Shown: positions 34,088 through 44,124 of the stretch, piece by piece
Layout: the number at the start of each line of letters is the position of its first letter
Numbering within the stretch: the first letter of the stretch is position 1
Source: Tretioscincus oriximinensis
Taxonomy: Eukaryota > Chordata > Lepidosauria > Squamata > Gymnophthalmidae
DNA: 64,000 nucleotides
Direction: 5' to 3'
Assembly (NCBI GenBank): GCA_022410635.1
Contig: JAJVDF010000301.1
Span: forward strand, 806,295 to 870,294
Translations under genes and position numbers: made by a program
Notes under the pieces: model-generated
The model's database searches: none
What the model was told of the DNA's origin: nothing
What the model saw: only the letters and a program-made list of their open reading frames with translations

Positions 34088-34405
34088 TTGTTATGCACAT
34101 TTATTTCTGTCATCCCTTTGCAAAAGTACAGAACTGGATTATCTAACTGTCCTTGGTATAAGACTATTTACTGTGCATCCCTTAATGGGATGGATAGAAA
34201 TTTAGCATCTGGGAAACTTTCATCCTCAATTATGCAAGATTGGGTCAGAAATGTGCAAAACCTTGGAATTCTAATGACATGTAGAAGTAGCCAATATGCA
34301 CATTGGAAGCAACAACACTGGAGAAATAAGATATTATCAGTTGATTCAATAGTTCTTCATCCATGCATTTGGCTATTAGGCCCTATTTACACAGGGCTGT
34401 TTTAG
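34088..34405 (+). pseudogene. Possible tyrosine-recombinase-like remnant
   Basis: The frame contains KLSSSIMQDWVRNVQNLGIL followed by a SSQYAHWKQ segment and KILSVDSI. The arrangement S-x-I-x-x-W-V, then G-I, then A-H faintly follows the region before and at the H-x-x-R box of DIRS-type recombinases, but the H-x-x-R itself is not intact and the match is only by eye. It lies inside the 33.4-34.5 kb segment with inverted ends. It may equally be a chance open frame. Confidence 0.2.
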
Positions 34406-34504
34406 GGATCTGTTACAACATTTCTAACGTATTGTAGATGTGTTGTAAGAGGTCTCTAAAACACATTTCTTAGCTTCCTTCATTTCCTCTGGTTATACAT
34501 TTAA

Positions 34505-34590
34505 TTTAACTGTTATATGTTAATTGGAAGTTACCTTGAGATTGCCAAGTGTAGGGTAGTTTAAAAATATAGATAAACAAGAGCTGAAAA
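34505..34590 (+). mobile_element. LINE/SINE-type 3' tail
   Basis: The stretch AAGTTACCTTGAGATTGCC, then GTGTAGGGTAGTTTAAAAAT, resembles a diverged form of the CCGCCCTGAG...GGGCGGTATATAAAT ending also seen at 24,325. Family not assigned. Confidence 0.3.
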
Positions 34591-36635
34591 CACAGAGGTA
34601 TTATATATATAAAATTTGCCCAGTACAAACAGATTGAATTCAAGGGGAAAATATGTATGACATTACTCTTTCAAATAAAACTGCTGCTGCTGTTTTCCAG
34701 AGGGTTTATTATTAAGGACAGATATGTTTTGTTAGCTTTACAGTTTACTATTTTTCAAGTTTATTGCTGACATTTTGCNCTCTGTACTCATGGTTTTTTC
34801 TAAGCCAGACATAAATAGACCATCTCCTTTAAGAGGAGCCTAAGAGTGAAATACATTCCAGAAACAGAATGTTATGTATTTCTATGTGTCACTTATGAAA
34901 GAAACAAGAACATTTGGCTCATATTTCTAAAACTGTTTTCCCAACATTGCTTAATAAATGTTTTTGATTTAATAATTAGCAATGAAATTGAAGTATGGAA
35001 TACTTCATTTTTTATATTTTTCCCAAAAATCGTATTGTTAAAAAAAATGAACATTTTAGGTATGTGACCAATTTTTAAAACCTCAAGAAAAACTTTACAT
35101 TCCAGTAATTTTTATGGGAATAATGTCTCAATAACCAATACAACTCTTTTCTTCTGACATAAATTTGTTATTTGTATAAGCAGAAGGTTTTCTTCATTTT
35201 TTNAAAATTTTTCTTCATCTCCCCCCAAATAACATGAAAAACAAACGTTTCTACAGAAATTATGAGTCATGTTAATGCATCCCTTATCAGCATCACATCC
35301 AATTGATATCAATTCACCACTGTTGCAGACATGGATCCTTCTATGACTTACTATATGCAAAGAAAGGCCTGAAAATGGGAGAGACGTTTCATGTGTGTTC
35401 AATTTAACATTAATATTTTAAGAATCTGTTGCTTCTCAATTTATATTGTTAGATTATATTCACACTTATCTCAGAGTAGTGCAGGAGATCCGGTCCAGAA
35501 TTAACAATTTTCCCAATTTGGGATGGATTGCTACAGGTCCAGAACAAAGTCATGTTCCATTCCAGTTTTTGTGCTGCCATCAAAGCTGGCATAGACTTTG
35601 AAGCCTGCACAGTGAGGCTTCAATTGTTTCCACCTTCCAGCATCCTTGGGTCACCCATTTGGTAATGTTTCCCAGAGCTCTGTTAAAACGAATTTTCCAT
35701 AGTCTATGGTGATTTAGAGATGGCTAAGAAATTATTCACAACATATTGACATGCTAGGCTATCACTTTTTCAGGAACTTTCTAGGCCTACAAAAAAGTCA
35801 TTTTTTATAATAAAAAAGCAATGAAATGACAACACAAAACCTATATCCTTCCACCCCTTTTGAGACACTAGCTTTTTGCTACTTCAACAATTCAACCAGA
35901 TGCATTCAAATGTAGTCCTTCTACATTTCCAATTTCTGTTTCTCTCTTCCCTGCTCTAGAGGAGAAAGTAACCTTTAAAAAGTTAAATTTTCTGGAAGGA
36001 ATTTAAGCATCTGACAGACATGCTTAGCTGAGACCAATGCTGTGACAAAAGAATGAAGGGAAACACCAAATATAAATCCACATTTGGCATCACCATGTAG
36101 CTCCTTTCTTTTCGCTAGGTTTGTCAAAATCATTCACAGACCTGAATTATGGAAATTTGATATAAAGATTTGTCTAGGGTTACAACATAAAAATGGGTTA
36201 AGAATTTGCAGCTTTAATTGATGTGAAAAAGTGCCACACACAAACACACACACTGGAGGCATTATAAGCTGCACCTGGTAAAAAATCCTCTCTTCCATAT
36301 TCATCAAACCTGCAATATTTCATTTTTTGTGGTAACCCTAGACTAATAGCTTCAACAGCATGTCAATGTTTATTAATAAAAGATAAGTCCAGAGAAAGCA
36401 AAAAGCAAAGACATTTAATGTATATACTTTTCCATACCTTTCCTCCCAGCTTTTGTCACACAGCTCATTACAAAAATATTCCACTTTGGCCTTGAGAAGT
36501 AAAGTTAGCTTACTGAAAACTAACTGCCAATTCTTATATCTTGATGTAAAGCAATATGATCTTAGACCTCAAAAACTGCCCCGTTTCTGACATAAATAAG
36601 ATGGCAACAATGGCAACCTTAGTTGTAGTTTTAAT
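34591..36635. other. Unassigned DNA
   Basis: No gene or repeat recognised. A short (CA)n lies at 36,236-36,252. Confidence 0.5.
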
Positions 36636-36639
36636 TTTG

Positions 36640-37220
36640 AAACATTTTTATTAATTTTATTAATCTATACAAAATAATATTACAAAATGTTACATCAGCC
36701 TTCATCTTCCCTTGCTGTAATCCATTTGTTTTTCAATCTAGTTCTTTTATTATCCACAATCCATTTTCCTATTCTTCTATCCCACATTTTTAAAGATATC
36801 TTGTTTGCTACTATTGGTATTAGTTGAAATAGATATAATTATCAAGTAATTAACATTTTAATAGTTTTTATTTTAACTATTTTCCATTTTTTGAACTGTT
36901 TTTCTACATGCTTCCATATTCTTTTATAATTTCCCTCAGGTATTTTATGAAAATACTACGTTTTCTTAACCTCTAATTTCAATCCTGACTCTCTTCATAT
37001 CCCTAACTGCTCTTTAGGTGGAGTATTCAAATTTTTAAAAATCCAGATTTCTGTATATTGCATATAATCCTAACCATGTTCTTAAAATAATCTAATATTT
37101 TTACTATATCTTTTACCGTACCCAATGGTTGCTCTGTTATAATCAGGATGCCAACCTTACTCACAAATCTGGCAAGCTCACACAAGTTATAGACTTTGCC
37201 AAATGTCCTGGTAAAAGAAA
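36640..37220 (-). mobile_element. L1-like LINE 3' UTR
   Basis: The minus strand is purine-rich and ends with AATGTAACAT and a TTAATAAAATTAATAAAAATG tail close to that at 16,780-16,812. The 3' end therefore lies at about 36,645. No coding motif is visible. Confidence 0.4.
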
Positions 37221-38556
37221 ACACATTGCTACAATGAAAGTAATATGGGCACTATTTTACTATGAATTGAGCATCCATTAGACTACAAAAGCCCCAACAT
37301 ACAATTAGGATTAACTGATGGTCCAGCTACGATTCTGCCATGTTTGGCAGTAGTTCAAATGACCCCAGTTTTCCAAATGCAAAAACATCTGTTCATGTGT
37401 AATATGAACTTTCCAGGCCTTTCCCTAGAGTGTGCTCCATCATGTTGGCTCTGAAGCTGCTTTGGAATGCTGACTGGTTGATTTTTGGCTCAGCCTTCTC
37501 ATAAGTTAATAAGGAATTCAGCTTGTTATTTTCTGGGAGTTGGGGTTAAGCCAGAAGCGCACAATGACAGGAAAATCACATTGTATTATAGAACTCTAGA
37601 AGGCATTTTACTAAGTGCAGCGACATCTATAAACCAGATTCCACTGTAGGTAATTGTAGTAATGAAAAGAATAACAGCAATAACATCCTATTGGCATGTC
37701 TTTCATAAATCTTCTTCCTCTTTATTGGAGTGGCTTGAAAGTATTTATGCAGCCAGGCTTTCTATTAAATCATAAATACTGTGGGCATTGTCAAGCCAGA
37801 CTAATGTTTGGCCAATCCTGAGCCTGGATATTCCAATGGGTCAAATGTAAGAGACACCGTTTTTAAAGAGAAGGCACTAATCCTTACCATGAAGAGCAAG
37901 GAGAGACAAGCATATCCTCATATTTCAACCATGTAATTTATTGCTGTTAAGAGAGACCTTCAGCCCTGGATGAGAAGGGAGGAAATCAATATTAATCCAT
38001 TCAAACTTGTAATGGAAGGATGTGGTCACATAAAGTATGGCTTGAGAGTGCCAGGTTGAAGCGAGAGCCCAAAGACAGATTCTTGTACATTTGCTATGGA
38101 AACAACAGACCATAACATTGTATTTGATACGGAAAAATCAATCACACTGTTTCTAGCTAGAAACCATTTCACTCAGAGGCAAGAATATAAAGTACTTTGA
38201 GCAGCTGTTAAACAGAAAAGGTTTCATGATTATTTAATCACTTTAGAGGTCAAGCCAATTAAAATATCATCTGTCAATACTTATTCAAAGATTTGTTAGC
38301 TGTAGAAATAATGTTTTTGTGATACCTCTATGTCCTTTTTTAAATGGTGATCACCTAAATTAATAAGCAAAACATATTACTGCTGTTAAATATAGGGCAG
38401 CTTTTTAACAAGGAATACCATTTCCAAGTACTGATATGATATCTACAATGCAAATAAGGGGAGCGATATGGAAATATCCAGCATGAAATGCCCAGAAATA
38501 CAAATGTGACAGCTTCCACACATGCAGAGACTGTTTTCACCTCAGATTCTGTCATG
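37221..38556. other. Unassigned DNA
   Basis: No gene, repeat family or RNA gene recognised. Confidence 0.5.
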
Positions 38557-39444
38557 CTGATGACCCTCTGGGTGAAAAAAATACTTTCCTTTGTCTGTTC
38601 TCACTTTTCTACCCAACAGTTTTAAGGAGTGCCCTCTGGTCCTTGTGTTGTGTGATAGAGAAAACATTTTTTCTCTATTCACCTTGTCGATCCCATGCAT
38701 GATTTTGTACACTTCAATCAGATCACCCCTCAAACGTCTCCTTTCCAGGCTGAAGAGGCCCAGATGTTGCAGCCTTGCTTCATATGGGAGGTGCTCCAGA
38801 CCCTTGATCATTTTTATTGCCCTTTTCTGCACTTTCTCCAGTCCCAAAATATCCCTCTTGAAATGTGGTGACCAGAATTGAACACAATATTCCAAATGTG
38901 GCCTCACCATATACTTATAAAGAGGCAAAACAACATTTGCTGACTTGTTTTCGATTCCTTTCCTAATTATCCCCAACATGGAATTTGCTTTTTTTGCTGC
39001 TGCTGCACACTGGATTGACATTTTCATTGAATTGTCCACTAACACCCCAAGATCCTTTTCTTGCTCGGTCACAGAAAGCTTGGTTCCCATAAAGTGGTAG
39101 GAGTAGTTTGGGTTCTTTGCCCCAATATGCATGACCTTGCACTTGCTTAAGTTGAAGTGCATTTGCCACTTTGATGCCCACTCACCCAATTTCAATAAAT
39201 CACTCTGGGTTGCCTTACAATCATTTTCAGTTTTCACTACCCTGAACAGTTTTGCATCAGCAGCAAACTTAGCTACTTCACGATTCACCTTGGCATCCAG
39301 ATCATTTATAAATATATTGAAAAGCAAGGGTCCCAGTACAGACCCTTGGGGTACCCCACTTCCTACCTCTTTCCACTCAGAGAACTGTCCATTTAATACT
39401 ACCCTCTGTTTTCTATCTTTTAGCCAGTTTCCAATCCAGGACAC
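38542..39444 (-). pseudogene. CR1 ORF2, C-terminal half of reverse transcriptase
   Basis: The frame begins at an internal Met (SWIGNWLKDRKQRVVLNGQF) and includes GSGVPQGSVLGPLLFNIF, then KFAADAKLF where an active enzyme has FADD, then the CR1 C-terminal block with VRPHLEYCVQFWSP and HNTRTRGHSLKL. The last ten residues are outside the element, across the 3' breakpoint. A frameshift near 39,450 separates it from the upstream part in another frame. The FADD to FAAD change removes a catalytic aspartate. Confidence 0.88.
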
Positions 39445-39455
39445 AGTCTGTCCTC

Positions 39456-39641
39456 TTATACCATGAGTATGGAGCTTTTCGGAAGCCTTTGGTGAGGGAC
39501 TTTATCAAAAGCCTTCTGAAAATCTAGATAGACAATATCAACTGGATCCCCTTTATCTACATGTTTGTTAACACTCTCAAAGAATTCTAGCAAGTTAAGT
39601 AAGGCATGATTTACCTTTGCTGAAGCCATGCTGAGTTTCAT
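39456..39641 (-). pseudogene. CR1 ORF2, central reverse-transcriptase fragment
   Basis: Contains LLEFFESVNKHVDKGDPVD, then IVYLDFQKAFDKVPHQRL, the strand with the first catalytic aspartate. The frame is lost on both sides by 1-base changes compared with the copy at 8850-9010. It continues upstream on the minus strand in another frame to about 40,150. Confidence 0.8.
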
Positions 39642-40160
39642 TCAGCAATGCATGCTTGTCCATGTGTTTAGTAATTTTGTCCTTAATTATGGTTTCCAAC
39701 ACTTTACCTGGAACTGATGTTAAACTGATGGGTCTATAATTTCCGGGATCACCCCAGGATCCTTTTTTGAAGATTGGTGTTACATTAGCTACCCTTCAAT
39801 TAACTGGTACTATGCCTGATCTTAAGGAAAGATTAAATATTTTGGTTAGAAGTTCAGCAATTTCACAAGTTCTTTAAGAATTCTTGGGTGAATGCCTTCT
39901 GGCCCTGGGGATTTATAAATGTTCAGCAAGGCTAGCAAGGACCTCCTCCCTTGTTATCTCTATCCAGTTTAATTCCTCTGGTGCTCTTTCTGAGAAAACT
40001 AAATCTGTTGCAGGTAAATTCCCTGTCTTCTTCAGTGAAATCTCTCTACAATCTCTATGTCCTCCTTGATTATGCCCTTTTGTCCATTGCTATCTAGTGG
40101 TCCAACTGCTTTCCTGGTAGGTTTCTTATTTCTGATATATTTGAAAAAGTCCTTATTATT
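39642..40160 (-). pseudogene. CR1 ORF2, N-terminal reverse-transcriptase and linker (frameshifted)
   Basis: The nucleotide match to 9040-9575 is continuous, with small deletions (for example after 39,860 and 39,925) that break the frame. No open frame longer than about 60 codons remains on the coding strand. Confidence 0.75.
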
Positions 40161-40233
40161 CATAGAATCATAGAATCATAGAGTTAGAAGGGACCTCCCA
40201 TCGGGTCCAACCCCCTGCTCGATGCAGGATACA

Positions 40234-40929
40234 TTAAACCATCCCAGACAGATGACTGTGCAGCCTCTGTTTGAAGACTTCCAGGGAAGGCGAACTCACT
40301 GGCCCCNGTGGCAAACTGTTCCACTGGTTTATCACCCTAACTGTTAGAAAGTTTTTTCTGATATCTAATCTAAATCTACTCCCTTGCAGTTTCATTCCAT
40401 TGTTTCTAGTCCTTCCATGTGCTAATGAGAACAGTGCTGATCCCTCTGCTCTGTGACAGCCCTTCAGATATTTGTAGACAGCTATCAGGTCTCCTCTCAG
40501 TCTTCTCTTTTGCAGACTAAACATCCCCAGATCCTTTAACCGTTCCTCATAGGACATGGTTTCCAGACCACTCACCATCCTTGTAACTCTCTTTTGCCCT
40601 TGCTCTAGTTTATCAATGTCCTTTTTAAATTGGNGCCCCCAGAACTGAACACAGTATTCCAAATGTGGTCGTACCAAAGTACTGTAGAGAGGAATAATTA
40701 CTTCACGTGAGCGAGATTCTATGCCCCTCTTGATACATCCCAGGGTTGTGTTTGCCTTTTTTGCAGCTGCTTCACACTGTTGACTCATGTTTAATCTGTG
40801 ATCTACCAAAACACCCACATCCTTCTCACCTGTGCTGCTGCTCAGACATATTCCTCCCATTCTATACGTGCTGTTTTCATTATTTTTGCCCAGATGTAGG
40901 ATCTTGCATTTCTCTCTGTTAAATACCAT
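40234..40929 (-). CDS. CR1 ORF2 C-terminus, intact frame to the stop
   Basis: 231 codons without a break cover the end of the reverse transcriptase and the C-terminal domain: NREKCKILHLGKNN (4-17), EKDVGVLVDHRLNMS (34-48), then a VRPHLEYCVQFW block, LGMFSLQKRRLRGDLI and the final LEVFKQRLHSHLSGMV, the usual CR1 ending. Two Ns give undefined residues. It is only the 3' part of a 5'-truncated copy, so it has no start or promoter of its own; the apparent ATG is internal. The open frame suggests a recent insertion. Confidence 0.9.
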   Translation of the reverse strand: MVFNREKCKILHLGKNNENSTYRMGGICLSSSTGEKDVGVLVDHRLNMSQQCEAAAKKANTTLGCIKRGIESRSREVIIPLYSTLVRPHLEYCVQFWGXQFKKDIDKLEQGQKRVTRMVSGLETMSYEERLKDLGMFSLQKRRLRGDLIAVYKYLKGCHRAEGSALFSLAHGRTRNNGMKLQGSRFRLDIRKNFLTVRVINQWNSLPXGPVSSPSLEVFKQRLHSHLSGMV

Positions 40930-40963
40930 TTAACAGAGATATAGCATGTTTCCCATGCTATAT
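40913..40963. repeat. Two adjoining perfect hairpins at a LINE 5' junction
   Basis: Hairpin 1: TCTCTGTTAAA (40,913-40,923), loop TACCA, TTTAACAGAGA (40,929-40,939). Hairpin 2: ATATAGCATG (40,939-40,948), loop TTTCC, CATGCTATAT (40,954-40,963). They fill the boundary between the 5' end of the nested CR1 and the host CR1. Perfect arms fit template switching during end-joining of the cDNA. Confidence 0.93.
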
Positions 40964-41082
40964 TTCTTTTAATATTCTTTGCAATGTGCTCCTCAAAGTT
41001 TTTCTTCACATCCCTGACTACCACCTTGCATTTGGTTTCGAACAGTTTGTGCTCCCTTCTGTTCCCCTCACCAAGAGTCTAA

Positions 41083-41301
41083 TTACATCAGTCTAATTAC
41101 TTCCTTTACTGCAGAGGTAAGCCATACCCTTTCTTCTCCTGGAATGCATTTTATTTGAGCTTCCAGTATTGTATTTGCAAACAATTTCCATGCTTTTTGA
41201 ACGGACTGGACTTTTCTCACTTTCCCTTTTCGTTTTCTTTTTACCATTTTCCTCATTTTGAGAAAATTTCCTCTGTGAAAAGTTGAAAATGAACATGCCA
41301 A
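41083..41301 (-). pseudogene. CR1 ORF2 linker between endonuclease and reverse transcriptase
   Basis: Contains VQSVQKAWKLFANTILEAQI and WLTSAVKEVIRLM, matching the end of the endonuclease frame at 9735-9940. It keeps the glutamate codon that is a stop in the 9.7-kb copy. The 5' boundary of the element lies at about 41,287, so the first residues are outside it. Confidence 0.75.
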
Positions 41302-41659
41302 AATACTCTGGGACTTTCAAATTCAGACTGACAAGGTTTTGGAACGCAATACACTGGATCTCACAATTGTGGAAAAGAAAAAAGTACAGATCATTGATGA
41401 CGCCATACCAGGTGACGGTCAAATTGAGGAAAAACAACAGGAAAAACTCAGCTGATACCAGGATCTCAAAATCAAACTGCAACAACTCTGGCATAAACCA
41501 ATACAGGTGTTCCCAGTGGTAACTGGCACACTCGGTGCTGTGCCAAAAGATCTCAGCTGGCATTTGAAAACAATAAACATTGATAAAATCATGATCTATC
41601 AGTTGCAAGAGGCCACCTTAACTGGATCTGCACGCATCATACAAAAATACATCACATAG
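41285..41659 (+). pseudogene. R4/Dong-type restriction-like endonuclease C-terminus
   Basis: The frame reads ILWDFQIQTDKVLERN, then LDLTIVEKKKVQIIDDAIPG (the Asp...Lys core of a PD-(D/E)xK nuclease), then a TGA at 41,453-41,455, then YQDLKIKLQQLWHKPIQV, VVTGTLGAVPKDLSWHL and LTGSARIIQKYIT before TAG at 41,657. This order is typical of the C-terminus of R4-type LINEs, where the nuclease cuts the target site. The in-frame TGA replaces an expected Lys or Arg codon. The proline of the PD motif is not evident, so activity is unlikely. Confidence 0.75.
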
Positions 41660-41742
41660 TTCTAGGCACTTGGGAAGTGTCCGACTTGTGATTTTGTTAT
41701 AAGAAATCCAGCATATTAATATCATTTGCTGTGTATAACTGA
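41285..41742 (+). mobile_element. R4/Dong-type LINE 3' end
   Basis: A 5'-truncated LINE joins directly to the CR1 at about 41,287 and ends at a long (TAA)n tract. The coding part is the C-terminal restriction-like endonuclease region; about 80 bases of 3' UTR follow (TGGGAAGTGTCCGACTTGTG and on). Dong/R4 elements use a restriction-like endonuclease and are known to insert into or end with TAA repeats, which fits this arrangement. Confidence 0.75.
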
Positions 41743-41894
41743 TTATTATTAATTATTATTATTAATAATAATAATNATTATTATTATTATTAATATTAAT
41801 TATTAATATTATTATAAATATTATTATTAATATTATTAATATTAATGATAATGATAATAATGATGATAATGATAATGATGATGATAATAATAAT
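41740..41894. repeat. (TAA/ATT)n microsatellite
   Basis: About 155 bases made of ATT, AAT and later GAT/ATG-variant triplets. It directly follows the R4-type 3' end. One N at 41,776. Length is likely polymorphic. Confidence 0.95.
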
Positions 41895-42782
41895 GAGCAA
41901 ATAGTTGAGTCTAATAAAATGGCAAATTGAAGAAAAAATATGGAGAAAATAATTATTTTTTCTTTTTAATCCTTCAATAACACTCTTTATGATCTACTAA
42001 ATTAATGCTAACAATAATGAAAAACATTATTCTGTGGCATATTTAACAACAAATCTGTTTCCGTCTCATTGTGAGCTGCACCATTTCCAAACAACTAATT
42101 GCCAGCACTGTTTTTGTCAGACTTGACAACTGAATCAATTTTTTAAAAGGCTTCAGGAAAGGCACAATGTCAACAGACAGAACCATTGGCAAATAGCCTT
42201 GGGGATCTACAGGAACATGGAACTGCTTCTCCATGTTAATTTCGTTTCTCTACTCCTGGGGTTATCACCTTCTTGGACCTCTGTTAATTAAACACTATCT
42301 CTCATTAAAGCTCCTTGGCAGACATTTTTCTTGTATCAGCCGACTTTGCTTGCTACTGAGAAAAGAAATGAGAAGATGGAAGGTTCCACTAAAATCTTTG
42401 CTAAAATATTTTTTTGATATCTGCATTTGCTACCAGTGCTTTNAAATATTCACCTATCCCTTTTGCTCTTCAAGCAATAGAGGGGAAGTCTTATTTTAAA
42501 CAAAGACACTATGTAGATAATTTGAAGGAAAAACAGCAGAAATGTGGTACAGCTCATTTAAAAATGGAAGGTTATAAAATTCAAAAAAGGATTATAATAA
42601 ATCAAAATAACTATAATGCTGAAACTATTATCATTGATTCCAATGCAACAAAAACACATGCACAGATAGTAGGCTTTACGAAATGACTCCTTTTGGGGGG
42701 GAAATCTGGTTTGGGGGTGTCTACCCTGCCCTCTCAGGGGGAGTGATTTCCCTATTTTTGCTGAGAAAAAACAACTGCGCCA

Positions 42783-42794
42783 CCACTAGGGGGC
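42783..42794 (+). promoter_or_regulatory. Candidate CTCF core motif
   Basis: CCACTAGGGGGC matches the vertebrate CTCF core (CCASYAGRKGGC). The upstream GCGCCA and downstream CCA are also acceptable. A single motif match is weak evidence of occupancy, and it may have come with a repeat. Confidence 0.35.
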
Positions 42795-42857
42795 CCAGGC
42801 AACGGGGGCCAGCTCCTGAAGGCACCCTCTCCTCAGTAAAAATATAAAAATTCAAAT

Positions 42858-42932
42858 TTCTTGCACACTTTGAAAATTTCTCATGCACTTTAAAAAAAAT
42901 CCCATGCACTTCAAAAATTATTGCGTGCTTCA
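42858..42932. repeat. Degenerate tandem repeat, about 20-bp unit
   Basis: Three to four diverged units of the form TTCTCATGCACTTTAAAAAA follow one another (TTGCACACTTTGAAAAT, TCATGCACTTTAAAA, CCCATGCACTTCAAAAA, TTGCGTGCTTC). Confidence 0.6.
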
Positions 42933-43543
42933 GCGGGTTATGCATGTTGGTGGGTGGTTAGCATGAATATTAATTGCCCCAGTATGGACCTCAGAACATC
43001 TGGTTAGTCTAACAGATAGCAAATGTACAGATAGCAAATAGACAATATGTACAAATATGCGGAAAAGGAGATTGTATTTTGAATTGTAATGGAGAGCATA
43101 ATGTCAACTCATTTACAACAACAGTTTTATTATATGTCACAGAGTTAGATGGAATTGTTTTAATTGTGTCAACTCTAACAGATATTTGATGTGCATTTCA
43201 GTGGAAATCTTTGCAGAATAACTCAAGACGGAGAGGTACGTGCCAATGAATTTAAGAAAGAAAGAGTTTTTATATTGAACTGTGTGAGAGAGCAAGCAAA
43301 TGTAGAAAAGAGCTGTAAAGATGCTAACTGGATTGTGGCATAAACATCTTGGGTACCATGATATAAATGCAAAACAAGAGCTAGAAAGAAATGATTTAAT
43401 TAAAGACATAAAGATTAAAGTATTCAGCAATGATAATACAACTTTCATAAAAGGGAAAGGTATTAGATCTTCAATTGCAAAGAGAAGAGACTACAGAACA
43501 AAACAACCATTAGTACACAGTGATTTGTGTGGACCGATTCAAG

Positions 43544-44116
43544 TAGGGTTGCCATATTTTGGAAGCCCAAAACTGGGACGGGGTGGGGTGGGGGTGCACG
43601 CCTGCGCATGCACGCGCACACAAGTGCACATACGGACGCTTGTAGCGAGACAGGCAGAACCTCTTTCCTGTCTGTCTCACCACAAGCGTCCGTGCGCTCC
43701 TTTGCTGGAGGCAGGGTTTTGCCCTGCTCTCAGGCAAGCGCGCCAGCTCCAGCGGAGCAAAAACGCTTGGGTTTGTGATAGAAGAACAGAGCTGACCTCA
43801 TGTCAGAAACCCAGGCATTTTTGCTCTACTGGAGGCGAGTTGGCTTTGCCTGAGAGAAGGGCGAAACCCTGCCTCCAGCCAAGGAGCAGCTACGGCGCGC
43901 TCCGGGGGTCCTCCCAGGACCCCGGAAAGCGTTGCGCACACTGCAGCNGTCAGCTCTGACGGCTGCTTTTCCTTTAAAATCCCGCCTTTTTACATTCCCT
44001 GATGCAGCATCGGGGAATGTAAAAAGCCGGGATTTTACCTTAAAACCCGGAGGGGACTATATTTTAGTCCCCCAAACCGGGATTGTCCCGGTTTACTGGG
44101 ACGTATGGCAACCCTA
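43544..44116. mobile_element. Non-autonomous hAT-like element, copy A (573 bp)
   Basis: The ends are TAGGGTTGCCATA and its exact reverse complement, fitting the hAT end pattern. Flanking octamers GATTCAAG (43,536-43,543) and CATTCAAG (44,117-44,124) agree at 7 of 8 positions, consistent with an 8-bp hAT target duplication. The interior is GC-rich and highly self-complementary: a short stem at GCTTGTAGCGAGACAG against CTGTCTCACCACAAGC, a long stem around CTGGAGGC...GCCTCCAG, and a stem at ACATTCCC...GGGAATGT. No transposase frame. Confidence 0.85.
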
Positions 44117-44124
44117 CATTCAAG

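Larger units (their letters stand above)
33395..34465. mobile_element. Candidate degenerate element with inverted hairpin ends
   Basis: Left (33,436-33,485) and right (34,374-34,412) segments are inverted relatives: the left, reversed, contains ACCCTATTTTCACAGG and GTTTTAGGGATC, the right CCCTATTTACACAGGG and GTTTTAGGGATC. Each end also folds on itself (33,408-33,450; 34,399-34,465). Total span about 1.07 kb. It may be a foldback DNA transposon or a DIRS-like element with inverted terminal repeats; see the reading frame inside it. Confidence 0.35.
40161..40963 (-). mobile_element. Nested CR1 LINE (different, younger subfamily)
   Basis: The insert begins at its 3' end with ATAGAATCATAGAATCATAG (40,162), the classic 8-bp CR1 terminal repeat, and runs to about 40,935-40,963 where the host CR1 resumes. 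It is 5'-truncated within ORF2. Host bases at the two junctions share about 3-4 bases (ATT/TATT). The 5' junction holds two perfect hairpins described separately. Confidence 0.93.
38559..41287 (-). mobile_element. CR1 LINE, 3'-truncated, interrupted by a younger CR1
   Basis: The element matches the CR1 at 7963-9955 over its ORF2, in two blocks (38,559-40,160 and 40,964-41,287) that resume at the same place around a nested CR1. Unusually for a LINE the 3' UTR and tail are absent: the match stops abruptly at 38,559 inside the ORF2 C-terminus. The 5' side ends at about 41,287, where an R4-type LINE begins. Several frameshifts and a mutated active site mark it as old. Confidence 0.88.
41895..43535. 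other. Unassigned DNA
   Basis: No gene recognised. It holds a candidate CTCF-like site and a short degenerate tandem repeat, given separately; 42,690-42,960 is GC-richer and may be part of an unnamed repeat. Confidence 0.45.
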
